A DNA stretch of 64,000 bases from an uncultured Bulleidia sp. (GCA_934725105.1 CAKVBD010000007.1:10231-74230); one strand, 5' to 3'; positions 41,862 to 52,200 are shown, numbered from the stretch's first letter. Program-made: numbers and translations. Notes: generated from the letters alone by a model not told the origin.

Positions 41862-42067
41862 CAATTTCTTAACATGGAAAATTCCGAATATTGTGGAGAT
41901 GATAGCCTACGTTTCTTGTAAAATCCGCATGTAAAAGTACATCCGCATTTTAAGAGAGTATCATTTCCCCGGAAATATCCAAATTAATACGTAGGTTTTT
42001 AAAAATATCAGGAGACAAATCAAGTTTTTTCTGATAAAATAGACAATTGTCCGAGGAGGCAAACAAA
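41862..42067 (+). other. adk-rpmJ spacer with repeats and a promoter candidate
   Basis: No gene fits here, although map and infA usually do. ATCCGCAT occurs twice (41923-41930, 41941-41948). CCTACG (41906-41911) and CGTAGG (41990-41995) could pair around them, and the right arm with its TTTTT tail closely matches the rplQ terminator. A -10-like TAAAAT with an upstream GAGACA lies shortly before rpmJ, so the alpha cluster probably has its own promoter. Confidence 0.5.
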
Positions 42068-42181
42068 ATGAAAGTAAGACCATCTGTAAAACCGATTTGT
42101 GATAAGTGCAGAGTTATTAAGCGCAAGGGCGTTGTTATGGTAATCTGCGAAAACCCAAAGCATAAGCAGAGACAGGGTTAA
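42068..42181 (+). CDS. rpmJ: 50S ribosomal protein L36
   Basis: 37 residues, MKVRPSVKPICDKCRVIKRK..., with the zinc ligands CDKC, a third Cys in VICENPKH, and His. RBS GAGGAGG. This is the normal C+ form of the protein. Confidence 0.95.
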   Translation: MKVRPSVKPICDKCRVIKRKGVVMVICENPKHKQRQG

Positions 42182-42206
42182 TTAAAAGGGAAAAGGAGAA
42201 TAAACT

Positions 42207-42572
42207 ATGCCACGTTTTGCTGGTGTCGATATTCCACGTAACAAGGTTATTGGAGTATCCCTCACATATATTTATGGTATTGGACCTACAACAGCTAAGA
42301 AGATCTTAGCAGCTGCAGGTGTTGATGAAACAGTTAGAGCATCTGAATTAACAGATGAACAAGAAACAGCTATTCGTACTCAGATTGATGCGATCAAGAC
42401 TGAAGGTGACCTTCGTCTTGAAAGAAGACTCGATATCAAGAGACTAATGGAAATTGGCTCTTATAGAGGACTTCGTCACAGAAGAAGCTTACCTGTTCGT
42501 GGTCAGCGTACAAAGACAAACGCTCGTACAAGAAAAGGACCACGTCGTACAGTAGCTAATAAGAAGAAGTAA
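42207..42572 (+). CDS. rpsM: 30S ribosomal protein S13
   Basis: 121 residues. FAGVDIPRNKVIGVSLTYIYGIGPTTA and the basic tail RSLPVRGQRTKTNARTRKGP are diagnostic. It contacts tRNA and the 50S subunit. Confidence 0.97.
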   Translation: MPRFAGVDIPRNKVIGVSLTYIYGIGPTTAKKILAAAGVDETVRASELTDEQETAIRTQIDAIKTEGDLRLERRLDIKRLMEIGSYRGLRHRRSLPVRGQRTKTNARTRKGPRRTVANKKK

Positions 42573-42584
42573 TAGGAGGACGAA

Positions 42585-42986
42585 ATGGCAGCTAATAAGA
42601 ATAAAAAAGTCGTTACTCGTAAGAAGAAGGCTAAAAGAAATGTCGCTAAGGGCGTCGCTCATATCCATTCAACATTCAACAATACTATCGTTACAATTAC
42701 TGACGAAGCAGGTAACGCAGTATCTTGGAGTTCAGCTGGTGCATTAGGCTATAAGGGTTCACGTAAGTCTACACCTTATGTTGCACAGTTAGTTTCTGAA
42801 GCAGCTGGTAAGGCAGCTGTTCAGCAGGGTATGAAATCCGTAGAAGTAAATGTAAAGGGTCCAGGTGCTGGACGTGAAGCTGCAGTTCGTTCACTGCAGA
42901 CAGCTGGTTTGACAATTACAGCTATCAACGACGTTACACCAATCCCTCATAACGGATGCCGTCCACCAAAGAGACCACGTGGATAA
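42585..42986 (+). CDS. rpsK: 30S ribosomal protein S11
   Basis: 133 residues. AHIHSTFNNTIVTITDEAGN and the C-terminal PHNGCRPPKRPR are conserved. Its platform position contacts mRNA in the E site. Confidence 0.97.
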   Translation: MAANKNKKVVTRKKKAKRNVAKGVAHIHSTFNNTIVTITDEAGNAVSWSSAGALGYKGSRKSTPYVAQLVSEAAGKAAVQQGMKSVEVNVKGPGAGREAAVRSLQTAGLTITAINDVTPIPHNGCRPPKRPRG

Positions 42987-43010
42987 TAAATAAAAGAGGA
43001 GGATTGAAGC

Positions 43011-43970
43011 ATGCAGAAATTTGAACGCGCTGATTTTGAAGTTAAAGAATACGTTGAATCAGAGAACTACGGTAAGTTTGTGCTCTCTCCATTAGAGAGA
43101 GGATTTGGTACAACTATCGGAAATGCGCTTCGCAGGGTCCTGCTGTCCTCCCTACCGGGAGCTGCGGTATTCTCAATCAAGGTTGATGGTGTGTATCATG
43201 AATTCACAACTATCCCTGGTATTAGAGAAGACGTTTCCATGATTATCCTTCAGTTGAAACAATTAGTTATGACAATCGAAGATGATGATGTTTATGACTT
43301 ACAGATTTCAGCTAAAGGACCATGTACTATTACAGCAGGAGATATCATTTGCCCAGCTCAGGTTGAAATCCTGAATAAGGACCTTGAAATCGCTCACCTT
43401 GAAAAAGATGTTACTTTAGAAATGGAACTTAAGGCTAAGAATGGTCGTGGTTATGTTTCTGCTGACATCAACAAGCAGTTAAATCAAGGTGCATCTCAGG
43501 GAATCGGAACAGTTTATACTGACTCTATCTATACACCAATTGAAAAGGTTTCCTACAATGTAGAACCTACTCGTGTTGGTGAAGATGTTAAGTATGACAG
43601 CTTAACTATGGAAATCTGGACTGATGGTTCTATTAACCCTCAGAAGGCTCTTTCCTTAGCAGCTAAGATTCTGATTGATCACTTAGATATCGTCGCAAGT
43701 ATCAATGAAGACATTCTCAACATGGATAATGTCATCATGGAAGGTACAACAGAGCAACCAAACAAGGGTCAGCAGATGATGATTGAAGATCTTGATCTTT
43801 CCGTACGTTCTTACAATTGTTTGAAGCGTGCTGGTATTCAGACTGTTGATGAGTTGACTCAGAAGACTGAGGATGAAATGATGAGAGTCAGAAACCTCGG
43901 TAAGAAATCACTGAAAGAAGTAAAGGATAAGCTTATTGAATTAGGAATGGGCTTCAAATCCTTTGACTAA
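43011..43970 (+). CDS. rpoA: RNA polymerase alpha subunit
   Basis: 319 residues. The N-terminal assembly domain (GFGTTIGNALRRVLLSSLPGAAV) and the C-terminal DNA-binding domain (DLDLSVRSYNCLKRAGI, LGKKSLKEVKDKL) are complete. Standard position between rpsK and rplQ. Confidence 0.97.
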   Translation: MQKFERADFEVKEYVESENYGKFVLSPLERGFGTTIGNALRRVLLSSLPGAAVFSIKVDGVYHEFTTIPGIREDVSMIILQLKQLVMTIEDDDVYDLQISAKGPCTITAGDIICPAQVEILNKDLEIAHLEKDVTLEMELKAKNGRGYVSADINKQLNQGASQGIGTVYTDSIYTPIEKVSYNVEPTRVGEDVKYDSLTMEIWTDGSINPQKALSLAAKILIDHLDIVASINEDILNMDNVIMEGTTEQPNKGQQMMIEDLDLSVRSYNCLKRAGIQTVDELTQKTEDEMMRVRNLGKKSLKEVKDKLIELGMGFKSFD

Positions 43971-43986
43971 TTAGAGAGGAACGTAT

Positions 43987-44349
43987 ATGTGGAATCGTAA
44001 ATTTGGTAGAAACGCTGATCATCGTAAAGCTATGCTCAGAAACCTTGCTACTTCCGTTATTCTCTACGGTAGAGTAGAAACAACAGAAGCTAAGGCTAAG
44101 GATATGCGTTCTGTAGTAGATGAATTAATTACTCTTGGTAAGAGAGGCGACTTACATGCACGCCGTCAGGCTGCTGCTTATATCAGAAACGTTGTTGCTG
44201 ATGAAGCTAAGTCTCAGACAGTACTACAGAAGCTATTTGACGAAGTAGCTCCAAAGTATGCAGATCGCAACGGTGGATACACACGTGTTGTAAAGACAGG
44301 TACTCGTAAGGGTGACGCTGCTCCAATGGCATACATTGAACTCGTTTAA
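43987..44349 (+). CDS. rplQ: 50S ribosomal protein L17
   Basis: 120 residues. RKFGRNADHRKAMLRNLATSVI start and the closing NGGYTRVVKTGTRKGDAAPMA are diagnostic. Last gene of the alpha cluster. Confidence 0.97.
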   Translation: MWNRKFGRNADHRKAMLRNLATSVILYGRVETTEAKAKDMRSVVDELITLGKRGDLHARRQAAAYIRNVVADEAKSQTVLQKLFDEVAPKYADRNGGYTRVVKTGTRKGDAAPMAYIELV

Positions 44350-44366
44350 TTAAATATCACAAATTG

Positions 44367-44397
44367 AACCTACGATTAATTTCGTAGGTTTTTATTT
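44367..44397 (+). terminator. Terminator of the alpha cluster
   Basis: AACCTACGA (44367-44375) pairs with TCGTAGGTT (44382-44390), followed by a T-rich tract. Confidence 0.88.
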
Positions 44398-44402
44398 TGC
44401 GC

Positions 44403-44429
44403 AAAAAAACAAGTGATGTTCACTTGTTT
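44403..44429 (-). terminator. Terminator of the XRE regulator gene
   Basis: AAACAAGTG (44407-44415) pairs with CACTTGTTT (44421-44429); read on the minus strand it ends in a run of T. Confidence 0.82.
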
Positions 44430-44440
44430 CATTTTTATAA

Positions 44441-44716
44441 TTACAACTTTAAATACTTCATTAATCGTTGTAAGTGTTCTGTAAATTCATTAAATTCTTG
44501 ATCTGTTTTGATGCTTCCTGAAAAGTTTGTTTCATAATACAGAAACTCAACGGTAACATTAAAATAATTTGCAATTTTAAATGCTAGATCTACATCTGGA
44601 TCTTGTAGCCCATTTTCAATTTTGCTTAATGACTGTTGTGTACAACCAATTTTTTCAGATAGTTCTGTCTGTGAAAGACCTTTTTCGATTCTTAATGTCT
44701 TAATGCGATTCTTCAT
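44441..44716 (-). CDS. Small XRE-family regulator
   Basis: 91 residues. A Cro/CI-type helix-turn-helix covers residues 4-58 (IKTLRIEKGLSQTELSEKIGCTQQSLSKIENG, DLAFKIANYFNVTVEFLY); the short tail has no known domain. No RBS precedes the start, but a -10 box sits 6 bases upstream, so its mRNA is probably leaderless. It diverges from a lipoprotein gene 160 bases away that has the same promoter geometry. Its targets are unknown. Confidence 0.85.
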   Translation of the reverse strand: MKNRIKTLRIEKGLSQTELSEKIGCTQQSLSKIENGLQDPDVDLAFKIANYFNVTVEFLYYETNFSGSIKTDQEFNEFTEHLQRLMKYLKL

Positions 44717-44728
44717 ATATACATTGTA
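44714..44728 (-). promoter_or_regulatory. Leaderless promoter of the XRE gene
   Basis: On the minus strand TACAAT (plus 44723-44728) stands exactly 6 bases before the ATG (44716). There is no Shine-Dalgarno. Confidence 0.5.
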
Positions 44729-44861
44729 GAAGTGTAGAATAAATAAAGTTACATCGATTCAATGTATCTCACAACTGATAAATGTAAAAACCACGGATTT
44801 ATGTTTTTATTGATAAAAATAACAAATTTCAGAGATTCTTCATATATGTTTGTGATAAGAC

Positions 44862-44882
44862 TGATATAATACTTACGTGATG
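44862..44882 (+). promoter_or_regulatory. Leaderless extended -10 promoter of the lipoprotein gene
   Basis: An extended -10, TGATATAAT (44862-44870), lies 6 bases before GTG 44877 and 9 before ATG 44880. No Shine-Dalgarno is present. Confidence 0.55.
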
Positions 44883-46091
44883 AAAAAATTAACAAAATTA
44901 GTGATTATATCCACGTTATTGCTTTGTGGATGTACAAATAAAAAGCAACAAGAATCAATTTCTTCTATGACAAAAGAAGAAACAAAATTAACAAAACATA
45001 GTGGCGATGCGTTTGATTCTTATACAGAATCTGTGAACAATGCTGATACAGCTTCTAGTTATAGTGTTGGCATCTATTCAGCGTATACAATGAGTTACAG
45101 TGATGATACTAAAGATATCTTTGAGTTTGATGGTGTGCTAGAAACAGAAAAGACAGGTGATGATACTAAAGCACATTTAACGCAAAATATTGAATCAAAT
45201 GGTGGCACATTTAATATCGAAGGGTATTACTATGGTGGAAGACTTTATAATAACTATAACGATGTTAAGTATTATGAAGATATGGATTATACTGATGTTG
45301 AAAAGACAATGCTTGTTCCTTTGAATCCATATGCATTTGATAAAAAGATAATTGATTCGATTCAGGCAGAAGATGATTCAAATGGGAATGTCATTTATAC
45401 GATTCAACTAAAAGCGGATCAAGCTTCTAGTTTATTCAGTGATCGTTATGATACATACGGATTGAATCAATATGATGATTATCAGGTCACAAGCAATAAA
45501 ATTGTTGATACGTTTGATAAAGATGGATTCTTCATTTCTGAAACGACAGAATTTAATACGAGTGTTTCCAGCAATGGGCAAAAGGTGAATGTTAAATATA
45601 CAAGCTTGGTAAACTACTTGAAATTGAATGATACTGAAGTTTCAATCAGTAAAGATCAGAAGAAGGAACTCAAAGAATATGTATATTTTGAAGATATTGA
45701 TACATCTTCACTCAATTCTGATTCTCAATACGATGATACTGCAGAAAAGACTGTAACTGATACATTCAAGAAGAGACTTGTAAATCGTCTTGGATATGAA
45801 AAAGCAAATGATGGTTCATATCAGCAAAGTTACAATGATAATGAAGCATACATCATTGATTTTAAAAATTATACATTCACATACACAAAGTATAGTATTC
45901 GATACACATACAACTGGAAAGGTGATATTGCGACAATGGGGTCCTGTACAGTGAATTATCAAGAAGATAAGCAATCATCTAGTTGTGAGGAAAGTACTGT
46001 TGATATGATGAAAACAGTTAAACAATACTTTGAGATGGAATTGTATTATTGTGGATTATCATTAGATGATTTACAAGAAGAGGCAAAATAG
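44877..46091 (+). CDS. Lipoprotein of unknown function
   Basis: 404 residues counted from GTG, or 403 from the adjacent ATG at 44880. A signal peptide ends in lipobox LCGC; the Cys is the 19th residue from GTG. The mature part is acidic and rich in Asp, Tyr, Ser and Thr, with regular beta-strand-like stretches (FNIEGYYYGGRLYNNYN, YEDMDYTDVEKTMLVPL), resembling LppX/DUF-type lipid- or sugar-binding lipoproteins only in general style. No catalytic motif is seen. It is followed 11 bases later by the ACT-domain gene, though a functional link is doubtful. Function unknown. Confidence 0.7.
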   Translation: MMKKLTKLVIISTLLLCGCTNKKQQESISSMTKEETKLTKHSGDAFDSYTESVNNADTASSYSVGIYSAYTMSYSDDTKDIFEFDGVLETEKTGDDTKAHLTQNIESNGGTFNIEGYYYGGRLYNNYNDVKYYEDMDYTDVEKTMLVPLNPYAFDKKIIDSIQAEDDSNGNVIYTIQLKADQASSLFSDRYDTYGLNQYDDYQVTSNKIVDTFDKDGFFISETTEFNTSVSSNGQKVNVKYTSLVNYLKLNDTEVSISKDQKKELKEYVYFEDIDTSSLNSDSQYDDTAEKTVTDTFKKRLVNRLGYEKANDGSYQQSYNDNEAYIIDFKNYTFTYTKYSIRYTYNWKGDIATMGSCTVNYQEDKQSSSCEESTVDMMKTVKQYFEMELYYCGLSLDDLQEEAK

Positions 46092-46102
46092 GAGGAAAGT
46101 TT

Positions 46103-46369
46103 ATGAGAGCCGTTATTTCAGTTGTTGGAAAGGATCATCCAGGTATTCTGGCGTTTGTTGCCAGCAAGTGTGCAGAAAAAGAAATCAACATTGTAGATGT
46201 AACACAGAAGGTTTTACAGGGTTTATTCACAATGATGATGATCGTTGAAGTTCCTGAAGGATTACAGGTACAGGAAATTACTTCATCTTTTGAACAATAT
46301 GGAAAAGAAGAAGGTTTGGATATTCATGTCATGGCAGAGGATATCTTTAATGCCATGCATACAATCTGA
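46103..46369 (+). CDS. ACT domain-containing protein (UPF0237 family)
   Basis: 88 residues forming one ACT domain (ISVVGKDHPGILAFVASKCAEKEINIVDVTQ). ACT domains bind amino acids or other small ligands as regulatory subunits. It stands 8 bases before the PFL protein gene, the arrangement typical of this pair across Bacillota, and probably acts with it. The ligand is unknown. RBS AGGAGG. Confidence 0.88.
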   Translation: MRAVISVVGKDHPGILAFVASKCAEKEINIVDVTQKVLQGLFTMMMIVEVPEGLQVQEITSSFEQYGKEEGLDIHVMAEDIFNAMHTI

Positions 46370-46377
46370 GGTGTATT

Positions 46378-47742
46378 ATGTGGACAACAGCTTCTGATAA
46401 TATCTTAGAAACGATTCGAATGATCGAAGAAGAAAATCTCGATATTCGTACAATTACAATGGGTATTAACCTTTTAGACTGTGCAGATAGTGATATCGAT
46501 GTCTCTTGTAAAAAAGTTTATGAAAAAATCACTACAAAAGCAAAAGATCTAGTTAAGGTTGCTAAAGAAATTGAAAGTGAATATGGCATTCCAATCATTA
46601 ACCAGAGAATTACAGTAACACCAATTTCTCTTTTGGTCAGTGTTTCTGGTGGTGATCCTGTTAAATATGCAAAAACATTAGATGCTGCGGCAAAAGAAGT
46701 TGGTGCATCATTTGTTGGTGGATATTCTGCACTCGTTCAAAAGGGCATGACAAAGGGCGAAGAAGCATTAATTCGCTCGATTCCTCGTGCATTAGCAGAA
46801 ACAGATATAGTATGTTCCTCAGTAAATATTGGCTCTACAAAAGCTGGCATTAATATGGATGCGGTTAAATTGATGGGCCAAATCGTTAGAGAAACTGCTG
46901 AAATTACAAAAGATAATAACTGCTTTGGTGCAGCAAAACTAGTTGTATTCTGCAACGCGGTAGAAGATAACCCATTTATGGCTGGTGGATTCCATGGCGT
47001 CAGTGAACCTGATGTTGTTATTAACACAGGTGTATCTGGTCCTGGAGTTGTAAGAGAAGCAATTCGTAAAGCCGGTAAAGATGCATCCATGAATGAAATT
47101 GCTGAAATTATTAAGAAGACAGCATTCAAAGTTACACGTATGGGACAGTTGGTTGGTGCAGAAGCAGCAAAGAGACTGGGCGTTCCATTTGGAATCGTTG
47201 ACTTATCTTTAGCACCTACACCAGCTGTTGGTGACTCTGTTGCACAGATTCTCGAAGAAATTGGATTAGAAACATGCGGTGGACCTGGTACAACTGCGTG
47301 TCTTGCAATGTTGAATGATGCCGTGAAGAAGGGTGGCGTCATGGCAAGTTCTTCTGTAGGTGGCTTAAGTGGTGCGTTTATTCCAGTCAGTGAAGATGCA
47401 GGGATGATTGCAGCAGCTGAAAAGGGTGTATTAACACTTGAAAAGCTAGAAGCTATGACATGTGTATGTTCTGTTGGTTTAGACATGATTATTATTCCTG
47501 GAGATACAACTGCAGAAACAATTTCCGCAATCATTGCGGATGAAGCAGCAATTGGTATGATTAATACAAAGACAACAGCTTGTCGTTTAATTCCAGCGAT
47601 TGGTAAAGAAGCTGGAGAAAAACTTGTATTTGGTGGTTTACTTGGAGAAGGTCCAATTATGCCAGTCAAAACAACAAAGGCAGATGTCATGATCAACCGT
47701 GGTGGAAAGATTCCTTCACCAATCAACTCATTAAAGAATTAA
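46378..47742 (+). CDS. PFL family protein (UPF0210 / DUF711)
   Basis: 454 residues of the conserved PFL/UPF0210 family, which has a pyruvate formate-lyase-like barrel fold but lacks the glycyl-radical chemistry. Typical segments are NQRITVTPISLLVSVSGGD, FVGGYSALVQKGMTKGE and GGFHGVSEPDVVINTGVSGPGVV. The catalytic role is unknown. It is paired with the preceding ACT-domain gene. Confidence 0.9.
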   Translation: MWTTASDNILETIRMIEEENLDIRTITMGINLLDCADSDIDVSCKKVYEKITTKAKDLVKVAKEIESEYGIPIINQRITVTPISLLVSVSGGDPVKYAKTLDAAAKEVGASFVGGYSALVQKGMTKGEEALIRSIPRALAETDIVCSSVNIGSTKAGINMDAVKLMGQIVRETAEITKDNNCFGAAKLVVFCNAVEDNPFMAGGFHGVSEPDVVINTGVSGPGVVREAIRKAGKDASMNEIAEIIKKTAFKVTRMGQLVGAEAAKRLGVPFGIVDLSLAPTPAVGDSVAQILEEIGLETCGGPGTTACLAMLNDAVKKGGVMASSSVGGLSGAFIPVSEDAGMIAAAEKGVLTLEKLEAMTCVCSVGLDMIIIPGDTTAETISAIIADEAAIGMINTKTTACRLIPAIGKEAGEKLVFGGLLGEGPIMPVKTTKADVMINRGGKIPSPINSLKN

Positions 47743-47749
47743 TACATAT

Positions 47750-47783
47750 ACTCTCAAGACAAAGCTGTTTTGAGAGTTTTTTT
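47750..47783 (+). terminator. Terminator of the ACT-PFL pair
   Basis: ACTCTCAA (47750-47757) pairs with TTGAGAGT (47770-47777), followed by TTTTTT. Confidence 0.88.
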
Positions 47784-48025
47784 CTTATAAATTGAATGCG
47801 TTTGTGGAAATGAAAATTTGATATAGATATGTATCTAAAAGATGAATAAGCATGATGAAAGTAGACACAATTGATTTGATGATATCGAACGATTATGTAA
47901 CATAGATGGAAATCTTTTTCAGCAGTTCTCGACTAGATTCTTATATACTAACAATTATTTATCCTAAGATAAAGTCTATTTTTTTTTGTAAAGTACTCTA
48001 TTCTAAAATAAAGGAAGGATAATTT

Positions 48026-49183
48026 ATGCTGAATTACAATCCATCAAGGTTTAAAAATACATTAAACAATTTTCTGATTTATCTGGTCGCAAGTGTACTT
48101 TTTCTATCTGGCTGTGATATACAGAAGGAACATCGCGCAAATATTTCAGAAGATATTGTTTCTCCATTCCAGCAAGCCTCTTTTTGTACGAATGTATTTG
48201 CGGCAGTTTCTGATGAAGCTATGTATTATCAAATTGAAGGTGGAAAGCTATTTGCGTTAGACAAAAAAGGTAATAATATTCAAATAGGTACCATGAATTT
48301 TGTGGATGATAAAGAAGCTGGTTCTAGTAGAGATGGAATTCCTGCACCGAAAAGATATTCAGATACTGCGGAAATTGGTGTTGGAATGCTTTATTTTGAT
48401 AGAAAGATTATTTATGAGAGTAAGTATTTTACTGTAGATGGTCAAATGCGATATCGTCTGAATGCATATGATCCTTCAAACAATCATTTTCAAACAATTC
48501 TTGAATTTGATTTTCAACCAGCTTACTTCACTTTACAAAAAGATGTGATTGCGGTAGCAGAAACGATTGCGTCAAGTAGAGAAGGAATTGTTCATTTTTT
48601 TGATTTGAATGGAAATGAAAAAAAAGTTATAAAGTTTGGTGCAGATGTTGTAAACATAACAAATAATGGAAATGATATTATTATCTATTGTGTTGGATGT
48701 TTGTATGGTGTAGATATTGATACATTAGAACAACGCACACTTGTGCAAAGAGAGAATACCGAATTTGTATATGTGAATGATAATACATATTCATATTGTT
48801 CTATTGATGCAGAAGAACTGGAAAAAGAAATACCTCAGGTTCATTCTGGTATTATAGACAATTTAAGCGATACTGAATTGTTTGGATTAGACAATGCAAT
48901 CATTGATTATTATGATGATGAAAATATCTATACAACGACACTGGAAAATAAGGTGAAGTATAGAATCTATGACTGGAATGGCAATTTAGTGGATGAAATT
49001 ATTCCATCTGAAACATTAGGCGTATCAGATGGTGCTCTTCCGATAGCTTACCATGAAATGGATTATTCTAGTATCGTTCGGGTATGGAATGAACAACTTA
49101 TCGCTTACCACTTTAATAAATCAGAAATAGAATTATTGTCTTGTAGTCTTGAAACACACGCATGTGAATTTCTGAAGTCATAG
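48026..49183 (+). CDS. Lipoprotein, probable beta-propeller type, function unknown
   Basis: 385 residues. A long N-terminal region with a membrane segment ends in lipobox LSGC (Cys at about residue 30). The rest is beta-rich with recurring aromatic-hydrophobic strands (AMYYQIEGGKLFALDKKGNN, MRYRLNAYDPSNNHF, GIVHFFDLNGNEKKV, VKYRIYDWNGNLVDE), like proteins of propeller fold (DUF5050-type). RBS AAGGAAGG. The upstream 240-base spacer (47785-48025) holds no gene I can support. It is followed by its own terminator. Confidence 0.65.
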   Translation: MLNYNPSRFKNTLNNFLIYLVASVLFLSGCDIQKEHRANISEDIVSPFQQASFCTNVFAAVSDEAMYYQIEGGKLFALDKKGNNIQIGTMNFVDDKEAGSSRDGIPAPKRYSDTAEIGVGMLYFDRKIIYESKYFTVDGQMRYRLNAYDPSNNHFQTILEFDFQPAYFTLQKDVIAVAETIASSREGIVHFFDLNGNEKKVIKFGADVVNITNNGNDIIIYCVGCLYGVDIDTLEQRTLVQRENTEFVYVNDNTYSYCSIDAEELEKEIPQVHSGIIDNLSDTELFGLDNAIIDYYDDENIYTTTLENKVKYRIYDWNGNLVDEIIPSETLGVSDGALPIAYHEMDYSSIVRVWNEQLIAYHFNKSEIELLSCSLETHACEFLKS

Positions 49184-49217
49184 GTAAGCTATGTAAAAAG
49201 AAATGTATATTGAATCG

Positions 49218-49256
49218 GCTAATTTACAACTGTACGGTTGCAGATTAGCTGTTTTC
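49218..49256 (+). terminator. Terminator after the propeller-type lipoprotein
   Basis: A stem formed by GCTAAT...CAAC (49218-49230) and GTTG...ATTAGC (49237-49249) is followed by TGTTTTC. Confidence 0.75.
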
Positions 49257-49263
49257 ATAGTAC

Positions 49264-49291
49264 GAAAAAAGAGAATCATTTCGATTCTCTT
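49264..49291 (-). terminator. Terminator of the SNF2 helicase gene
   Basis: AAGAGAATC (49269-49277) pairs with GATTCTCTT (49283-49291); the A-run at 49265-49270 gives the U-tract on the minus strand. Confidence 0.85.
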
Positions 49292-49297
49292 CGTGCG

Positions 49298-52200
49298 TTA
49301 TAACAATGCTAATAAATCATCTCTAGAGAGATTAGAAGAGGAGATGCCATCACCAGAAAGGATCTTATTTGCAAGATCACTCTTTGATGCCTGTAATTCA
49401 AGAATTCTTTCTTCAATTGTATCTTTCATGATTAATTTATAAACAGTTACGACATTTGTTTGTCCAATACGATGTGCACGATCACTTGCCTGGTTTTCAA
49501 CAGCAGTATTCCACCATGGGTCATAATGGATTACGATATCTGCAGCAGTTAAATTCAATCCTGTTCCACCAGCTTTTAAAGAAATCAAGAAGACAGGTAC
49601 ATCATCATTCTGGAAAGCCTCTACCATTTCAGCACGTTTTTTCTTTGATGTTTTGCCTTCCAGCTTGTAGTATGAAATTTTCTTTTCATCTAACAGCTTA
49701 GAAAGCTTATCTAACATCGTTGTAAATTGAGAGAATAATAGAATTTTATGACCACCTTCAATTGCATTGCATACAAGATCAATTCCCATATCTGTTTTTG
49801 CTGAATTAGATGCATATTTATCATATAGCAATCCAGGGTAGCAGCATAATTGTCTCAGCTTTGTCAGTTCCGCTAAAATCGCAAATTTATTTTCTTTGAA
49901 TTCCTGATCAGATTGTTTGCCAACAAGTAATTTGATCTTTTGCACTTCAGCTTCGTATAGCTTCTTCTGTTCTCCTTCCAGCTGTGCATAGTAAACTTCT
50001 TCAAGTTTATCTGGAAGATCTTTCAACACATCTTTTTTCAGTCTACGCAACACAAATGGTGTAATCATTTGTGTGAGTTCTCTTTCCATCAGATCATCAT
50101 GATCTCTTACAATTGGAGTTTCAAAGCGATCTCTAAATGTTCTGTATGAATAGAAGAAACCTGGCATGAGGTAATCAAAGATAGACCACAATTCAGATAA
50201 TCTGTTTTCAATTGGTGTACCAGTTAAAGCAATCTTAAATGATGCATTGATATACTTTACTGCTTGAGAGTTCTGTGTGTTTGCATTCTTGATATATTGT
50301 GCTTCATCAATGACTTCACATGAGAACTGCATATCTTCATAACAGTCAATATCTCTTCTAAGAAGCTCATAAGACGTAATCAATACTTCATTATCACTAG
50401 ATGTTTGAATCAGTTCTTTTCTTTCTTCTGGTGTACCTTGGATCATTCGATGTGGAATGGATGGCAAGAACTTATCAATTTCCTTTGACCAGTTATATAC
50501 AAGAGATGCTGGACATACAATTAATGTTCTTTTTCTGTTTTTCCATGTACCAAGCATTGCGATGACCTGTAATGTTTTGCCAAGACCCATTTCATCGGCC
50601 AATAAGCCACCAAATCCATTGTCTCTTAAAGCACAGAGCCATTGCATGCCATGCAGCTGATATGGGCGCATTTCAGCGTTTAAATCAATTGGAGGTTCAT
50701 AGTCTTCCTGATTGACTGTATGCATCTGTTGGATCATTCTTCTAAAAGAAGTATCATAGTCTAAGTTATATGCTTTTTTATCATTGAGTGTTTCAAGATA
50801 CATTGCACGGAATTTTGGAATATCGGCAGTACCTTTTTCTAGCTCTTTCTGACTTAAGGATAAAGAATCTTTGAGTGCTAATAGTTCATCAATATTGGAA
50901 GCTTCTGTATTTAAGAATGTTCCATCTTTTAAGCGATAGAATTTCTTCTTTTTATCATATTTAGATAATATTTCCGCAATTTCTTTCATAGAAAGCGTAT
51001 CACTGACAAGATCTAAGCGAAGCAGGTCGTGGTTTACAGAAACACCAACATTGACCTTTGGCATTGCTTTGATTGTAATTCTTTTTAATGCATCAGAAAT
51101 GTATACCGTTGCAAGTGATTGTAAGTATGGAATTGTAGCAGTTACAAATGTATAAATGCCTTCATCATCTCCATGAAATACAAATTTATGATTCAATTCA
51201 TCTAAAGAATGAAAGGAAGGTGCTACACGGTTCACCATAAGAGCTTCTTCATCCTGATCACGTTTAGATAGATCGGTATCAGTTTCTGTGTTATAAACTG
51301 CATTGTTGTAGATTGCTTTGATTTCACATGTAATTGCATCTTTTTGAGGACTATCTAAATATAGTTCAAAAGAAGGTTTTTCAATGACATAGTCATAGGG
51401 ATCAAATCCATCATTTTTAACAAGAGATGTTTTTGAAATCACAGGATAAACATACTTAGAAAATTTAGGTAAATCTTCTTCAGAAATGAATTCCGGCTTT
51501 TCATTCACCATAGATAAATGACGTAAAAATGGAATGATTTCATCATTTGATTTCGAAATAAATACAGTAGAATTACGATAATCAAAGATGTAGATATGAT
51601 CATTTCCTAATGCAAAAGGATACTTTGCACCTTGAAAGATGCAACCGTCTTCTTTCTTTGTCAGGGATGTATGAATTTCAGGAATTCCTTCTTCAATTCT
51701 AAATGGAAGATCATAATTTGTGAGTGGATTAGATACAATGACATTTTGATCTTTTATCAGATCCATAAACGCATCTAAGTATCTACCACGAAGACATAAA
51801 GAACGCTTCATTGTTTGCTCCATATATCCGTAATAGCCATAATTGTAGTATTGGTTTGTATTTGATGCCATATAGGCATCATCTTTATGATATAAAGACA
51901 TTAAAAACTCTATGATGGGTTTTGACTGCATATCAAATGCATCAATCGTATGAATAAATTCCAAGGATTTTCCATAGTATTTGTTTTCATGGTTATGAAT
52001 CAAAGTGCAAAAGGAATCAATGCTTTTAATGACATAAGTACGATTATCAGGCTTGTTTAAAGTAAAAGAAACTTCTACTTGTTCATCATTTGTACAATTT
52101 AATGTAGGCGTTATATGAACAATTGGCTGTACAGCATTCAGCGGTTTTGCATAAGTATTCAATAAGTCTTGCATGGAACGATCACTTTGTACAGAAACTG

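Noticed and set aside
41923..41948. Possible CRISPR-like repeat
   Set aside because: Only two 8-base copies, no array and no cas genes.
46737..47726. Long open frame of 329 codons on the minus strand
   Set aside because: It is antisense to the PFL gene, has no RBS and no family-like sequence; a shadow of codon bias.
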